A stretch of DNA of 14,573 bases from JAICWP01 sp035935775 (GCA_035935775.1 DASYWT010000319.1:1-14573), one strand, 5' to 3'; shown: positions 1 through 7,879, counted from the first letter of the stretch. Made by a program: numbers and translations. Notes: a model not told the origin generated them from the letters alone.

Positions 1-1385
1 TGGCCCTTGCCGCAGTTGGGCGTGCCCCACAGCGTCCACTGGTCGCGGGAGCAGATGGCGTCCATGGAATTCCAGAACTCCGTTGTGATTCCGGAATACG
101 ACGGATTCTTCAGCATGCGCCCCAGCTTGCCGCCCTTGATCTCCCAGCCAATCTCGGTACCGAACTGGAAGTTGTAGCGCTTGTCGTCAATGGACCAGGA
201 GCGGTTGGTCTGCATGAAGATGCCTTTGTCGGTGTCAGCGATCAGCTGCTCGAGCGTAAGCGGTTTTTCGCCCGGCAGGATGCTGATGTTGGTCATGCGG
301 ATGATGGGAATACGGTTCCAGCCTTCCGCCCGCATGGTGCCGCCAGAGCGATTGGAGCCAATGGCGTGCGCGGTCTCGCGCGACGACAGGTAGCCGGTGA
401 ACAGGCCGTCGGTAATAATGGGCGTGCACTGCGCGGGCACGCCTTCATCGTCGTAGGCGAAGGTGCCCAGGCCGGGACCGTGGTTACGGGTGGCGTCGGC
501 CACCACGTTCACCAGGTCGCTGCCGTAGCGCAGGGTGCGCAGCTTGTCTAGGGTGAGGAACGACATGCCGGCAAAGTTAGCCTCCATGCCCAGCACGCGG
601 TCGAGCTCGATGGGATGGCCGATGGACTCATGAATCTGGAGGCCAAGCTGGGAAGAGTCGAGCACGATGGTGAAGGCGCCCTCGGGACACTGGTCGGCTT
701 TGTGCAGGGCCACGCATTCTTCGGCGATGCGGCGCGCGTTCTCCACCAGCTTAAGCTCTTCAATCAGTTCGTAGCCTTTGTTCTGGTACTGGCCGCCGAA
801 AGAGTTGGGATAAGAGCGCTTGTGGATTTCGCTGCCGGCGAAGGCATAGGCGGTATAGCCGGCGCCGGTGGTGATCTTGATTTCGTGGATGTGGGAACCC
901 TCAGAGGAGAAGAACCACTGGTCGTAGCGGCGGAAATTCATGTTGGTTTCCGCCAGCGTGATGCCCGGAACGGGGCGCAGCTCTTTATCCACGCGCAGCA
1001 GCAGGTCAATGTTCTGCTCCACCGAGGTGGAAAAGGGATCGGTTTTGCAGGGCGTGATCCACTCGTCGGTGAAGGGCTTCTCCGGGGCCAGGCGCACATC
1101 ATTCTGCTTGACGCGGGCGGAGGCCCGGGCAATCTCCACCGCTTTGGCGGCGGTCATCTCCACCGCGATGCGGGTGAGATCTTCGGTAGAGGCGAAGCCC
1201 CAGGCGCCATCGGCCAGCACGCGAATGCCGATGCCCAGGGAGGAGGAATCGGAGGCGTGACCCACGCGGCCATTTTTGGTGGCCAGGGCGCGGTTGCGCT
1301 CGTCCACGATGCGCACGTCGGAGTAGGAGACGCCGTGCTGGTCGGTAAGATTGAGGGCCCACTCGGCGATCTGCTTCATGCTCAT
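1..1385 (-). CDS. tldD: TldD/PmbA-family metalloprotease, 3' end beyond the window
   Basis: About 461 codons read without interruption on the - strand from ATG at 1385 (second in-frame ATG at 1379) to the left edge. TldD/PmbA proteins are cytoplasmic zinc peptidases; the E. coli pair processes microcin B17 precursors and degrades the CcdA antitoxin. The metal motif is visible as HESIGHPIELD, with H252, E253 and H257 giving HExxxH. The late conserved NCGKG motif has its Cys near residue 458, just before the edge, so perhaps 50-100 residues are missing. No PmbA partner is in the window; it may lie beyond the left edge. No convincing SD precedes either ATG. A TATCAT box at 1397-1402 (rc) sits 11 nt before the ATG, which would give a nearly leaderless mRNA, but no -35 is seen. 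The family is secure; assignment to TldD rather than PmbA rests on the HExxxH motif. Confidence 0.9.
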   Translation of the reverse strand, partial: MSMKQIAEWALNLTDQHGVSYSDVRIVDERNRALATKNGRVGHASDSSSLGIGIRVLADGAWGFASTEDLTRIAVEMTAAKAVEIARASARVKQNDVRLAPEKPFTDEWITPCKTDPFSTSVEQNIDLLLRVDKELRPVPGITLAETNMNFRRYDQWFFSSEGSHIHEIKITTGAGYTAYAFAGSEIHKRSYPNSFGGQYQNKGYELIEELKLVENARRIAEECVALHKADQCPEGAFTIVLDSSQLGLQIHESIGHPIELDRVLGMEANFAGMSFLTLDKLRTLRYGSDLVNVVADATRNHGPGLGTFAYDDEGVPAQCTPIITDGLFTGYLSSRETAHAIGSNRSGGTMRAEGWNRIPIIRMTNISILPGEKPLTLEQLIADTDKGIFMQTNRSWSIDDKRYNFQFGTEIGWEIKGGKLGRMLKNPSYSGITTEFWNSMDAICSRDQWTLWGTPNCGKG

Positions 1386-1490
1386 GGCAAACAATGATGA
1401 TAAATGGTGGGGAGCGTTTTGTGGGGAAAGCTGTTAATTTTGCCGGCCCGCCGGCTGCGGGTTAGCGTGGCAGGAAAAGAAGCAGACTGG

Positions 1491-1519
1491 TTGACGTCCG
1501 ACCCCAAGTTGGTCAAAAT
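1491..1519 (+). promoter_or_regulatory. sigma70-type promoter for the secreted orphan at 1547
   Basis: TTGACG (1491-1496, 5/6 match to TTGACA) is followed by a 17-bp spacer and CAAAAT (1514-1519, 4/6 match to TATAAT). Transcription would start near 1526, about 20 nt before the ATG at 1547, with the SD between them. TTGAC and GTCAA (1512-1516) also form a 5-bp inverted repeat, which may be chance. Confidence 0.5.
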
Positions 1520-1536
1520 CTGCTGAGCACCGAAGT

Positions 1537-1541
1537 GGAGG
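1537..1541 (+). promoter_or_regulatory. Shine-Dalgarno deciding the start at 1547
   Basis: GGAGG ends 5 nt before ATG 1547. The upstream in-frame GTG at 1535 overlaps this SD and has none of its own, so ATG 1547 is the likelier start. Confidence 0.6.
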
Positions 1542-1546
1542 TTCGC

Positions 1547-2143
1547 ATGCTGTCGCGGACAGTCGCGTTACTCACCACGTTCGTATTTCTGGCCGCAATC
1601 AGTTCCTCAGCGCAGACGAAAGCGGATCATGCCGACAGCCTGGTCGCCCGGCTGTCCTACCAGCGGGCATACGCCATCAATCTCCAAGAACTGGAACAGC
1701 ATTCTCCCCGAATCTGTTTCGCGCTTTACCGCAGCGGATATTATCGGATTTCGAAACTGACGGTGAGCGGCGAAGAGAGCCTCCAGGGAACGTTATCCGA
1801 AGCTCAGTTAGTCAGTCTGCGGAAGATGCTGAACGATCTCGACCTCAAGACCAGCAACGGCGGCGGGATTGTCTTACAGGGCTCGGAATCTTTTCTGGCA
1901 GAGCTGGTGAGCGACCAGAAGACAGTTGACCACCTCTGGTTTGATCCTGACCATCAACGGCCGTTTCCGGCTTCCGTAGCCAGCGTCGTGAACTGGTTAC
2001 AAAGCTTTAAGCCGGTGGGCGCCTCTCCACTCAGTTTACGGGAAATGAGCGAGCAACCGGTTTGCCCGCCTGCTTCCACCAAGCCTTTGCAGTCAGTGGC
2101 GGCGAATGAGAATGGCCCGGCAGGTAACTGCCCAGGCCGGTAG
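1547..2143 (+). CDS. secreted orphan protein, function unknown (198 aa)
   Basis: I do not recognise this family. The product starts MLSRTVALLTTF, a basic then hydrophobic N-terminus ending near SSSAQ, which reads as a Sec signal peptide of about 23 residues. The mature part contains RICFALYRSGYYRIS, then TVSGEESLQGTLSEAQLVSL and a tryptophan-containing helix-like stretch (ASVVNWLQSF). The tail is Pro/Cys-containing and probably disordered. The segment with Y-R-I-S and G-T-L-S-E-A-Q-L resembles small secreted acidobacterial proteins of unknown function as I remember them, but I cannot name a domain. A promoter at 1491-1519 and an SD at 1537-1541 support expression. The DUF1697 gene follows after 11 nt and is probably co-transcribed. 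An extracytoplasmic location is inferred from the signal peptide only. Confidence 0.75.
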   Translation: MLSRTVALLTTFVFLAAISSSAQTKADHADSLVARLSYQRAYAINLQELEQHSPRICFALYRSGYYRISKLTVSGEESLQGTLSEAQLVSLRKMLNDLDLKTSNGGGIVLQGSESFLAELVSDQKTVDHLWFDPDHQRPFPASVASVVNWLQSFKPVGASPLSLREMSEQPVCPPASTKPLQSVAANENGPAGNCPGR

Positions 2144-2154
2144 TTCGGCGCGGC

Positions 2155-2682
2155 ATGGCTGTCATTGTTTTCCTGCGCGGCGTCAATGTGGGTGGGCACA
2201 GAACGTTTCGCCCAAGCATCCTTGCAAGGGAGCTCCGCGGCTATGATGTGGTGAACATCGGCGCCGCGGGCACCTTCATCGTTCGTAAACCTCCATCTCG
2301 AGCCAAGCTCCGCGCTGAATTGCGCCGCAAGCTGCCCTTCGAAGCGGAAGTTGTGCTCTGCGGCAGCGGCGATCTTATCCGCCTGGAAGCGAAGAATCCG
2401 TTTGCCGCTGAGCCGTCATCGCCGGATGTTGTCAGGTTCGTGAGCATCCTCTCGAAAGCCGGCGGCGTCCGAGCGCCGCTTCCAGTCAGGTTTCCCTCAG
2501 ACGGGGAGTGGCTGGTGCGGGTGATGGCGTCGGAAGGGCAATTCGTCTTTGGGATGTACCGCCGTCACATGAAGACGATCGGCTATCTTGGCCAGATTGA
2601 CAAGCTCTACGGTGTGCCGGCGACGACCCGCAATTGGAACACGATCATGGCGATCGTGCGGATTTTGAAGGGCACTGGTTGA
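2155..2682 (+). CDS. DUF1697 family protein
   Basis: A 175-residue cytoplasmic protein opening with AVIVFLRGVNVGGHRTF, the characteristic N-terminus of DUF1697 (LLRGINVGG followed by a helix and an I.(S/A)(G/A)N.(V/F) strand). Here the strand reads NIGAAGTFIVRK, so the usual SGN is AGT. The family is about 170-180 residues and complete here. It has no established biochemical role and occurs as a solitary gene in many soil bacteria. There is no signal peptide and no membrane segment. The start is 11 nt after the stop of the secreted orphan with no clear SD, so translation probably depends on the upstream gene through coupling. Functional linkage with that secreted neighbour is not implied. The next gene is 110 bp away and has its own SD. 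Confidence 0.85.
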   Translation: MAVIVFLRGVNVGGHRTFRPSILARELRGYDVVNIGAAGTFIVRKPPSRAKLRAELRRKLPFEAEVVLCGSGDLIRLEAKNPFAAEPSSPDVVRFVSILSKAGGVRAPLPVRFPSDGEWLVRVMASEGQFVFGMYRRHMKTIGYLGQIDKLYGVPATTRNWNTIMAIVRILKGTG

Positions 2683-2768
2683 TGATCAGCACGCGGTAAA
2701 CTTAGCGAATGGAAAGGGCTAGGGCGTCTTCGCGACGATTGTTGAAGTTTGGGCCAGGTGAGAGCCGC

Positions 2769-2774
2769 TATAAT
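2769..2774 (+). promoter_or_regulatory. possible -10 box before the small secreted orphan
   Basis: A perfect TATAAT lies 18 nt before ATG 2793. No -35 is properly spaced (TTGAAG at 2742 is 21 bp away). If used, transcription would begin close to the SD AAAGGAGG at 2781-2788, leaving a very short leader. Confidence 0.35.
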
Positions 2775-2792
2775 TGAGCCAAAGGAGGCCAT

Positions 2793-3155
2793 ATGCGGGT
2801 CCTCTGCCTCTTTCTATTTTGTTGCTTTTCTGTTCCACTTTTGCATTCCCAGACAAAACAACCATTTGACTTCACGTCGCCAGCCATTCAGCCTGATGCT
2901 CCCCGTACATCCTGGCTTTTGCATGGGAAAGAGACTCTGAACTCTCCGCTAACGCTGAATCTAACTCCTTTGGTTCAACAGTGGGCCATTGCAGAGCCAC
3001 CAACTTGCTACGTTATCAGCCGGTATCGGGTGCAACGTGTATTAAAGGACTCCGACTCCACTCGGATTGTGGGACATTCGAATTGCATCCCGTCGCGCAA
3101 CATCGAACTCTTCGTTGGCCCTGCGACGTTAGCGCAGCCCGCAAAAAGCCACTGA
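2793..3155 (+). CDS. small secreted orphan protein (120 aa)
   Basis: Preceded by a strong SD (AAAGGAGG, 2781-2788) 4 nt before ATG 2793. Residues 1-20 (MRVLCLFLFCC... ending LLHSQ) form a signal peptide, so the product is exported. The mature region of about 100 residues is polar and contains PTCYVISRYRVQRV and DSDSTRIVGHSNC. Its only two mature cysteines, C72 and C98, are well placed for one disulfide. The pattern C-Y-x-I-x-x-Y followed by D-S-x-S/T-x-x-V-G-x-S-x-C resembles a recurrent type of small secreted acidobacterial protein, but I know of no assigned function. It stands alone: 110 bp after DUF1697 and 180 bp before the GH9 gene. The strong SD and signal peptide make it a real gene rather than a chance frame. 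Confidence 0.7.
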   Translation: MRVLCLFLFCCFSVPLLHSQTKQPFDFTSPAIQPDAPRTSWLLHGKETLNSPLTLNLTPLVQQWAIAEPPTCYVISRYRVQRVLKDSDSTRIVGHSNCIPSRNIELFVGPATLAQPAKSH

Positions 3156-3269
3156 AGAATTCACAGGACCGGCCGACACACATATTCAAGGTGACGATCT
3201 CCGACTTCATGCCCAGAATGCCGGCTGCCACGAAGCACTCGGCCGGTGAGAGTAATCCAGCACTGCTTA

Positions 3270-3279
3270 GGAGGCCTCC
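3270..3279 (+). promoter_or_regulatory. 10-bp palindrome next to the GH9 promoter
   Basis: GGAGGCCTCC is a perfect palindrome ending 2 bp before the -35 box TTGACA. The position suits a regulator site for the glycoside hydrolase gene. No regulator gene is nearby, so the role is inferred. Confidence 0.3.
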
Positions 3280-3281
3280 GC

Positions 3282-3309
3282 TTGACAGAATCACGCCAAG
3301 TGTTGCAAT
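3282..3309 (+). promoter_or_regulatory. sigma70-type promoter for the GH9 gene
   Basis: Consensus TTGACA (3282-3287), a 16-bp spacer and TGCAAT (3304-3309, 4/6). The predicted start near 3316 gives a leader of about 20 nt carrying the SD at 3324-3330 before GTG 3336. Confidence 0.5.
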
Positions 3310-3323
3310 AAAGCACCTGGTAT

Positions 3324-3330
3324 AGGAGGT
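3324..3330 (+). promoter_or_regulatory. Shine-Dalgarno deciding the GTG start of the GH9 gene
   Basis: AGGAGGT with a 5-nt gap to GTG 3336 is close to ideal. The alternative ATG at 3384 has no comparable SD. Confidence 0.65.
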
Positions 3331-3335
3331 GCATC

Positions 3336-5363
3336 GTGGCGAGAGACCCCGGACGCTTTTCCTCGATTGAGCGCAGCGTGAACATGATGTGCAAGAGCAC
3401 AGCCGTCCTGATGCTGCTGTGCGCTCTGGGGCAAGCCCAAAGCGCGTTTGTAAGAGTTAACCAGGCAGGTTATGTCGCGGGTGGGACAAAGCGCGCCTAC
3501 CTGATGGCGTCAGGCGCGGAAACCGGCGCCACCTTTATCATCAAGAACGCAAGTGGCTCCACCGTATTCGGGCCAGCGGCACTCGGCGCCAATCTTGGTT
3601 CCTGGAGCAACGGCTACCCCGATGTTTATGCCCTGGATTTTGACAGCTTCGTCACCGCCGGGAGCTACACCATCAGCGTGAGCGGTCCGATTGCGGCCTC
3701 CTCGCCGAGCTTCAAAATAGATACGGCCACAAACCTGTACACGCCGACCCTGAGCAACAGCTTGTTCTTCTATCAGAACGAGAGGGATGGCGCGAACTTC
3801 ATCGCCACTCCCTTGCGTACCGCGGCCGGGCATGTGAATGACCAGAGCGCCACCGTGTACGTCACTCCCAAGATGAATAGCAACGGGCGCTTCTCGGGCA
3901 GCCTGACTCCCGCGACGTTCAACGGCTCTCAAGTCGTAATAAACGGCATGGGAGGATGGTGGGACGCGGGCGATTACATGAAGTTCGTGCAGACGCACAG
4001 CTACACGGTGGCCCTGATGCTGATTGGGATTCGCGATTTTCCCAGCCAGATGGGCGCAACCGGGGTGACGCAAAACGGCTTGCACTTCACCGACGAAGCC
4101 AAGTTCGGCCTGGACTGGCTGCAGGAAATGTGGGACGACCAGAACAAGATCTTTTATTACCAGATGGCCATCGGAAACGGCAATTCCCAGACCACCAGCG
4201 ACCACGACATCTGGCGCCTGCCGCAGGCGGATGACACCTTCGGCGGATGCGTTTTCCGGTACCGCTACATCTGTCACCGGCCGGTGTTCGTCAATCCGGC
4301 CGCGCTGAATTCATCGGGGCAGATACAAGCTGGCGCGTCCATCAGTCCCAACCTGGCGGGGCGGCTGGCGGCCGCCTTCGCCTTGTGCTTTCATGAATAC
4401 CAGACAAGCAATCCCGCGTACGCGAACCAGTGCCTGTCTTCCGCCGAGCACATCTTCGACCTGGCCAACACCGCGCCCAGCGGCAACTTGCTCACCGTCG
4501 CTCCCTTCAGCTTTTACCCGGAAACGGAATGGCGCGATGACCTGGAATTGGGCGCGACCGAACTCTATTTCGCGGTGCAGGCATGCGGCACGAGTTGCCC
4601 CATCAACCTTCACCCGGCCTCCTACTACCTGCAGCAGGCGGCTATCTGGGCCAACGCCTACATCACCGGGCCGAATGACGCGGCCGATACTTTGAATCTG
4701 TACGACGTCAGTGGGCTGGCGCATTTTGAGCTCTACCGCGCCCTGGCACTGGCGGGCAATCCCAACGGCACCGGGCTGGCGACCAACCAAACGGCTCTGC
4801 TGGCCGACCTGCAGAAGCAGTTGAACAAGGCGATTGCGCAGAGCGCGACCGACCCGTTCGGCTTCGGCTTTCCCTGGGCCACCTACGACACCACCTCGCA
4901 CGGTGGCGGCCTGGCGGTGATGGCGGCAGAATACAGTTTTCTGAACGGCCCGGCCCTGAACGGCGGCACCAGTCCCGCGGTCTATGCCTACCGCCAGCTC
5001 TCCAACGTGCTGGGCACTAACGCATGGGGAACGTCGCTGATCGTCAACGACGGAACCACGTTCCCGCTCTGCATGCAGCATCAGGTCACGAATCTGGTGC
5101 CCATGCCGCCCAACGGCCCGCCGTTTTTGTCGGGCGCGGCGGTGGAGGGACCCAATTCCGTGACCTCCAACGGGACGCTGAGCGGAATGGTGGCGTGCCC
5201 GCCGAACGGAGTGGACGTGTTCGCGCAATTCAACAACACGAAGGCTGTGTACAAGGATTTCGTGCAATCCTTTCCCACGGTGGAGCCGGCCATTGACCTT
5301 ACCGCGTCTTCGTTTCTGGCGTTTTCCTGGCAGATGGCAGGCGCGCCGTCAGGAACGCCGTAG
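3336..5363 (+). CDS. secreted glycoside hydrolase family 9 (endoglucanase-type) with N-terminal Ig-like domain
   Basis: A 675-residue exported enzyme expected to cleave beta-1,4-glucans such as cellulose by inversion. Order: basic leader and signal peptide (about 1-37, hydrophobic core MCKSTAVLMLLCALGQAQSA); CelD_N-type Ig-like domain (about 38-125, opening FVRVNQAGYVAGGTKRAYL); (alpha/alpha)6 GH9 domain (about 140-668). The catalytic-base motif is WDAGDY, giving D210 and D213. The late substrate motif is FPLCMQHQV with H582. The general acid motif TVEPAIDLTA gives E650. All key acids are present and the length is normal, so it should be active. There is no dockerin or separate carbohydrate-binding module. 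The GTG start is chosen for its strong SD; ATG 3384 is possible and keeps the signal peptide. It has its own promoter and no neighbouring glycosidase or sugar transporter. Exact substrate (cellulose, xyloglucan, mixed-linkage glucan) cannot be read from the sequence. Confidence 0.88.
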   Translation: MARDPGRFSSIERSVNMMCKSTAVLMLLCALGQAQSAFVRVNQAGYVAGGTKRAYLMASGAETGATFIIKNASGSTVFGPAALGANLGSWSNGYPDVYALDFDSFVTAGSYTISVSGPIAASSPSFKIDTATNLYTPTLSNSLFFYQNERDGANFIATPLRTAAGHVNDQSATVYVTPKMNSNGRFSGSLTPATFNGSQVVINGMGGWWDAGDYMKFVQTHSYTVALMLIGIRDFPSQMGATGVTQNGLHFTDEAKFGLDWLQEMWDDQNKIFYYQMAIGNGNSQTTSDHDIWRLPQADDTFGGCVFRYRYICHRPVFVNPAALNSSGQIQAGASISPNLAGRLAAAFALCFHEYQTSNPAYANQCLSSAEHIFDLANTAPSGNLLTVAPFSFYPETEWRDDLELGATELYFAVQACGTSCPINLHPASYYLQQAAIWANAYITGPNDAADTLNLYDVSGLAHFELYRALALAGNPNGTGLATNQTALLADLQKQLNKAIAQSATDPFGFGFPWATYDTTSHGGGLAVMAAEYSFLNGPALNGGTSPAVYAYRQLSNVLGTNAWGTSLIVNDGTTFPLCMQHQVTNLVPMPPNGPPFLSGAAVEGPNSVTSNGTLSGMVACPPNGVDVFAQFNNTKAVYKDFVQSFPTVEPAIDLTASSFLAFSWQMAGAPSGTP

Positions 5364-5413
5364 CGGGATGCGAATTCTGCCGGGAGGGGCGCGGGGCAAT
5401 TAGGTGCGTTAAC

Positions 5414-5456
5414 CTCTCGCGGTTTGACCTGAAAACAGGAACGGACCGCGAAGGAG
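5414..5456 (+). terminator. stem-loop after the GH9 gene, possible terminator
   Basis: TCGCGGT (5417-5423) pairs perfectly with ACCGCGA (5445-5451), extended outward by CTC/GAG across a 2-nt bulge. Inside is a second stem, CCTG-AAAA-CAGG (5428-5439). It begins about 50 bp after the GH9 stop. There is no proper T-run, so it may instead stabilise the mRNA 3' end. Confidence 0.4.
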
Positions 5457-5542
5457 AGCAGATTCTTGCCTCTATGGTGGCGGAATTTGGCTATCATAAG
5501 TGACGCTCCCGCTCGCCATCCCTGGGTTTAGGCTGGGTACCG

Positions 5543-7210
5543 ATGCGATCCGTGCTTCTGCTATCGGTTGTGGTCACGGCGGCGATTATCAGTGCGGTGG
5601 GACAGGCCGCAGCGTCCCAAGCCGACCAATCCAAGCAGAACCTGTGCACTGTGGCCGGGCGGGTGGTGACGGCCGCCGAAGGCACCCCGCTGAAGTCGGT
5701 GCAGGTGATGCTCACGGCGGAAAACCCCGGGCGCGAGCGCAGGACCTACGGCGCCACATCCGATGCCAGCGGCGTTTTCGTTCTGAAAAATGTACCTCCG
5801 GGCCGTTACCGGCTCTTCGCTGAGCGGACCGGCTACGTCAGCCAGCAATACCACTCCGCGGACACGCAAAGCGGCGCCGTTCTCGGCCTGCAACCCCGGC
5901 AGCAGGTAAGCGACATCCTGTTTCGCCTTGTCCTGGCCGCGGTGGTCACCGGGCGCGTGACCGATGATGATGAGGAGCCCATGGCCGGCATCCGAGTCAT
6001 GGCCCTGCGACGCCCCACGGAAGATGAACGAGAAGACGAGGAAACCTTCGGCTCCCGCAAGGCGGACCAGCTCGTTCCCGCAGGCTCTGCTCTCACTGAC
6101 GATCGTGGCCAGTATCGCATTTTTGGACTGAAGGCCGGCGATTACTACCTGCAGGCCACCGAGTCGCTGCAGCCTCCCCAGGATTTCCCCGCCGGTCAAG
6201 ACTACTTTTTGCGGGAGGCGCTGGGAGCGGAATTCGCTCCTGTCTACTATCCCGGCGTGCTGCAGCGAGGCCAGGCGGAAACGATTGCGCTCCGTCCCGG
6301 AGACGAAGCGCAAGTTGATTTTTCCATGCGCCACGTAAAGACCGTGGAGATTTCCGGTCGCGTGCTCACCCCCGGCGGTAAGCCAGCCAACGCGATGGTG
6401 GAACTGCAGGACGCCGGTGTAGAGGATTACTTTGAGGGTCACAATACGAACACCGATGCGGAGGGCAAGTTCCAATTGAAAGGGGTGCCGCCGGGCAGCT
6501 ATGTCCTCATGGCGTACCAGCAAAGCAGCGATAGTGCTTACTACCCGGCGGCCCGGCAGGAACTGACTGTCGGCAGCGACAATATTGAGTCCATCACCAT
6601 CGCTCTGAGCCGCGGCACCGACTTCACGGGGAAGGTCACAATGCAGGGACTGGCGCGCCCCTATTACCTCAATGTCTCCCTACGTGTTATAGGCGAGAAG
6701 GACTGGAGCTACTACGGAGACCAGGTAAAGCCGGATGGAAGCTTTGAACTGAAGGGTGTGCCAGAGGGCAATTACGCAGTGATGGTCTCAGGGGAAGATG
6801 AGAACCACTGGTATGTGAAATCCGCGCGTCTCGGGACCGACGATGTTCTCGAGCATGGGCTGACGGTGGAGAAAGGAGCCAGCGGAACCTTGGAGATTGT
6901 GATTTCGGCAGCGAGGGGGCAACTGGAGGGCACAGTAATGCAGGACGACAAACCGGCGGTGGGAGCCCGCGTGCGCGTCGTTCCCGATCCGGAAACACCT
7001 TACAACCGAATGCGGCGCCGCGACACAACCACAGACCAGAACGGGCAATTTGTGCTGCCAGGTATTGCACCAGGAAAATTTCGGGTGACCGCCCGATCGC
7101 CCGCCGACCCTACAGGTGAGGAGGCCAAGACCGACCCGCAACTCGTGACGCTTTCAGAGAACGAACACAAGACCGTACAACTGAAGCTGGTTGCGGCTCA
7201 GAACCAGTAA
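5543..7210 (+). CDS. secreted multi-module carboxypeptidase-regulatory-like protein
   Basis: A 555-residue protein with a signal peptide (about 1-24, MRSVLLLSVVVTAAIISAVG then QAAAS). It is followed by five repeated beta-sandwich modules of the CarboxypepD_reg-like/CnaB-like kind. Modules start near residues 36 (VAGRVVTAAEG), 134 (VVTGRVTDDDEEP), 268 (VEISGRVLTPGGKP), 359 (FTGKVT) and 458 (LEGTVMQDDKP). Several contain the typical turn D-x-x-G-x-F-x-(L)-x-x-(V/I)-(P/A)-P-G-x-(Y/F), for example SDASGVFVLKNVPPGRYRL near 73-91. No catalytic domain, TonB-dependent barrel, membrane anchor or sorting signal is visible, so this is probably a structural or adhesive envelope protein; that is inference. 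Such modules are abundant in Acidobacteriota. A TATCAT box at 5492-5497 lacks a good -35, and the SD is weak. It lies 179 bp after the GH9 gene, so a shared transcript is uncertain, and it converges on the DinB gene. Confidence 0.8.
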   Translation: MRSVLLLSVVVTAAIISAVGQAAASQADQSKQNLCTVAGRVVTAAEGTPLKSVQVMLTAENPGRERRTYGATSDASGVFVLKNVPPGRYRLFAERTGYVSQQYHSADTQSGAVLGLQPRQQVSDILFRLVLAAVVTGRVTDDDEEPMAGIRVMALRRPTEDEREDEETFGSRKADQLVPAGSALTDDRGQYRIFGLKAGDYYLQATESLQPPQDFPAGQDYFLREALGAEFAPVYYPGVLQRGQAETIALRPGDEAQVDFSMRHVKTVEISGRVLTPGGKPANAMVELQDAGVEDYFEGHNTNTDAEGKFQLKGVPPGSYVLMAYQQSSDSAYYPAARQELTVGSDNIESITIALSRGTDFTGKVTMQGLARPYYLNVSLRVIGEKDWSYYGDQVKPDGSFELKGVPEGNYAVMVSGEDENHWYVKSARLGTDDVLEHGLTVEKGASGTLEIVISAARGQLEGTVMQDDKPAVGARVRVVPDPETPYNRMRRRDTTTDQNGQFVLPGIAPGKFRVTARSPADPTGEEAKTDPQLVTLSENEHKTVQLKLVAAQNQ

Positions 7211-7246
7211 CACCGAAACGAGCGCCCCTTACGAGGTCAGCTCCAG

Positions 7247-7822
7247 TCAGGAGTTGCTCCCGGCGTCTGCCTGACCTGCGTGAGCCCTATCTTCTGCAGC
7301 ATCTTCGAGGGGATTCTCTGCCAGAAAAACATGGAAGTCCGTCGCCTGTGGCTCGGCGCCTAATTGCCGCATCATCAGAGCGACCTGGCCTCGATGGTAG
7401 GTGGAATGGTTCGCCACATGCTGCATCAGGCGCACAAGCCTGACCCGCGTGGCGCGAAAAGGCAGCGTTTGCTGCAAGGATTCGTCAGTCAGGCGATTCA
7501 CGAATTCTCCCTGTTCCCTCTCGAATTCCACCCACTTTTGACGCACGGCGGCGGTAGTGGGAAATGCATCGGGATTGAACAGAGCTTCGCGTCGCACCTT
7601 CAAATCGGACAAAAAGGCTGCGGTAGGCGACGATCCCTTCCAGTACATGAGCCACACCCACTCGCCGCTCAGGATGTGCAGGAGGGTATCGCGGACGGAA
7701 CGGAAGCTGCCTCCCAGATCTCGCGTGAACTGCTCAACGCTGAGCGTGGAGGCGGCTTGCAATACGCGGGCGTTCGCCCAGCGGTCGTATTCGTAGAGAA
7801 GCTGAATGTCGTTCCTGTTCAT
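7247..7822 (-). CDS. DinB-family (four-helix, metal-binding) protein
   Basis: A 191-residue cytoplasmic protein of the DinB/YfiT-like superfamily, a four-helix bundle that binds a divalent metal through three histidines. It opens with IQLLYEYDRWANARVL, the usual first helix. The triad is visible as H49 (TLLHILSGEW), H139 and H143 (HVANHSTYHRGQV). Members include thiol-dependent S-transferases (bacillithiol, mycothiol) and damage-inducible proteins of unknown reaction; the actual substrate here is unknown. The C-terminal 20 residues are Ala/Asp-rich and look disordered. Start is ATG 7822; no strong SD precedes it. A candidate - strand promoter lies at 7852-7879 and overlaps an inverted repeat shared with the divergent DUF4870 gene. 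The stop is 36 bp from the convergent modular-protein gene. Confidence 0.88.
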   Translation of the reverse strand: MNRNDIQLLYEYDRWANARVLQAASTLSVEQFTRDLGGSFRSVRDTLLHILSGEWVWLMYWKGSSPTAAFLSDLKVRREALFNPDAFPTTAAVRQKWVEFEREQGEFVNRLTDESLQQTLPFRATRVRLVRLMQHVANHSTYHRGQVALMMRQLGAEPQATDFHVFLAENPLEDAAEDRAHAGQADAGSNS

Positions 7823-7851
7823 GGCGGAGAGAGGAACCTTTCTTTAGAAGG

Positions 7852-7879
7852 ATCTTAGCTTGCCCCGGCTATTCGGCAA
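7852..7879 (-). promoter_or_regulatory. candidate promoter of the DinB gene
   Basis: Reading the - strand: TTGCCG (7879-7874, 4/6), a 16-bp spacer and TAAGAT (7857-7852, 4/6). The -35 lies inside the left arm of the inverted repeat at 7870-7904. Confidence 0.35.

Noticed and set aside
615..1397. 260-codon + strand open frame opposite the TldD-type gene
   Set aside because: Its Gly/His/Ala-rich sequence is a shadow of the metalloprotease frame, which carries HExxxH.
1446..1461. CCCGC/GCGGG inverted repeat between the divergent TldD-type and orphan genes
   Set aside because: It is only 5 bp within a G+C-rich run and not aligned with the promoter elements seen.
3510..5267. Long - strand open frames (255 and 318 codons) opposite the GH9 gene
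   Set aside because: They are antisense to a clearly recognised enzyme, have Arg/Gly/Val-rich compositions typical of shadow frames in G+C-rich DNA, and show no domain.
5561..6523. 320-codon - strand open frame opposite the modular secreted protein
   Set aside because: It is antisense to a repeat-containing gene with a signal peptide, and shows no recognisable family.
7241..7253. CTCC-AGTCA-GGAG mini-hairpin at the modular protein/DinB junction
   Set aside because: The stem is only 4 bp and lies over the DinB stop codon; this is expected by chance in G+C-rich DNA.
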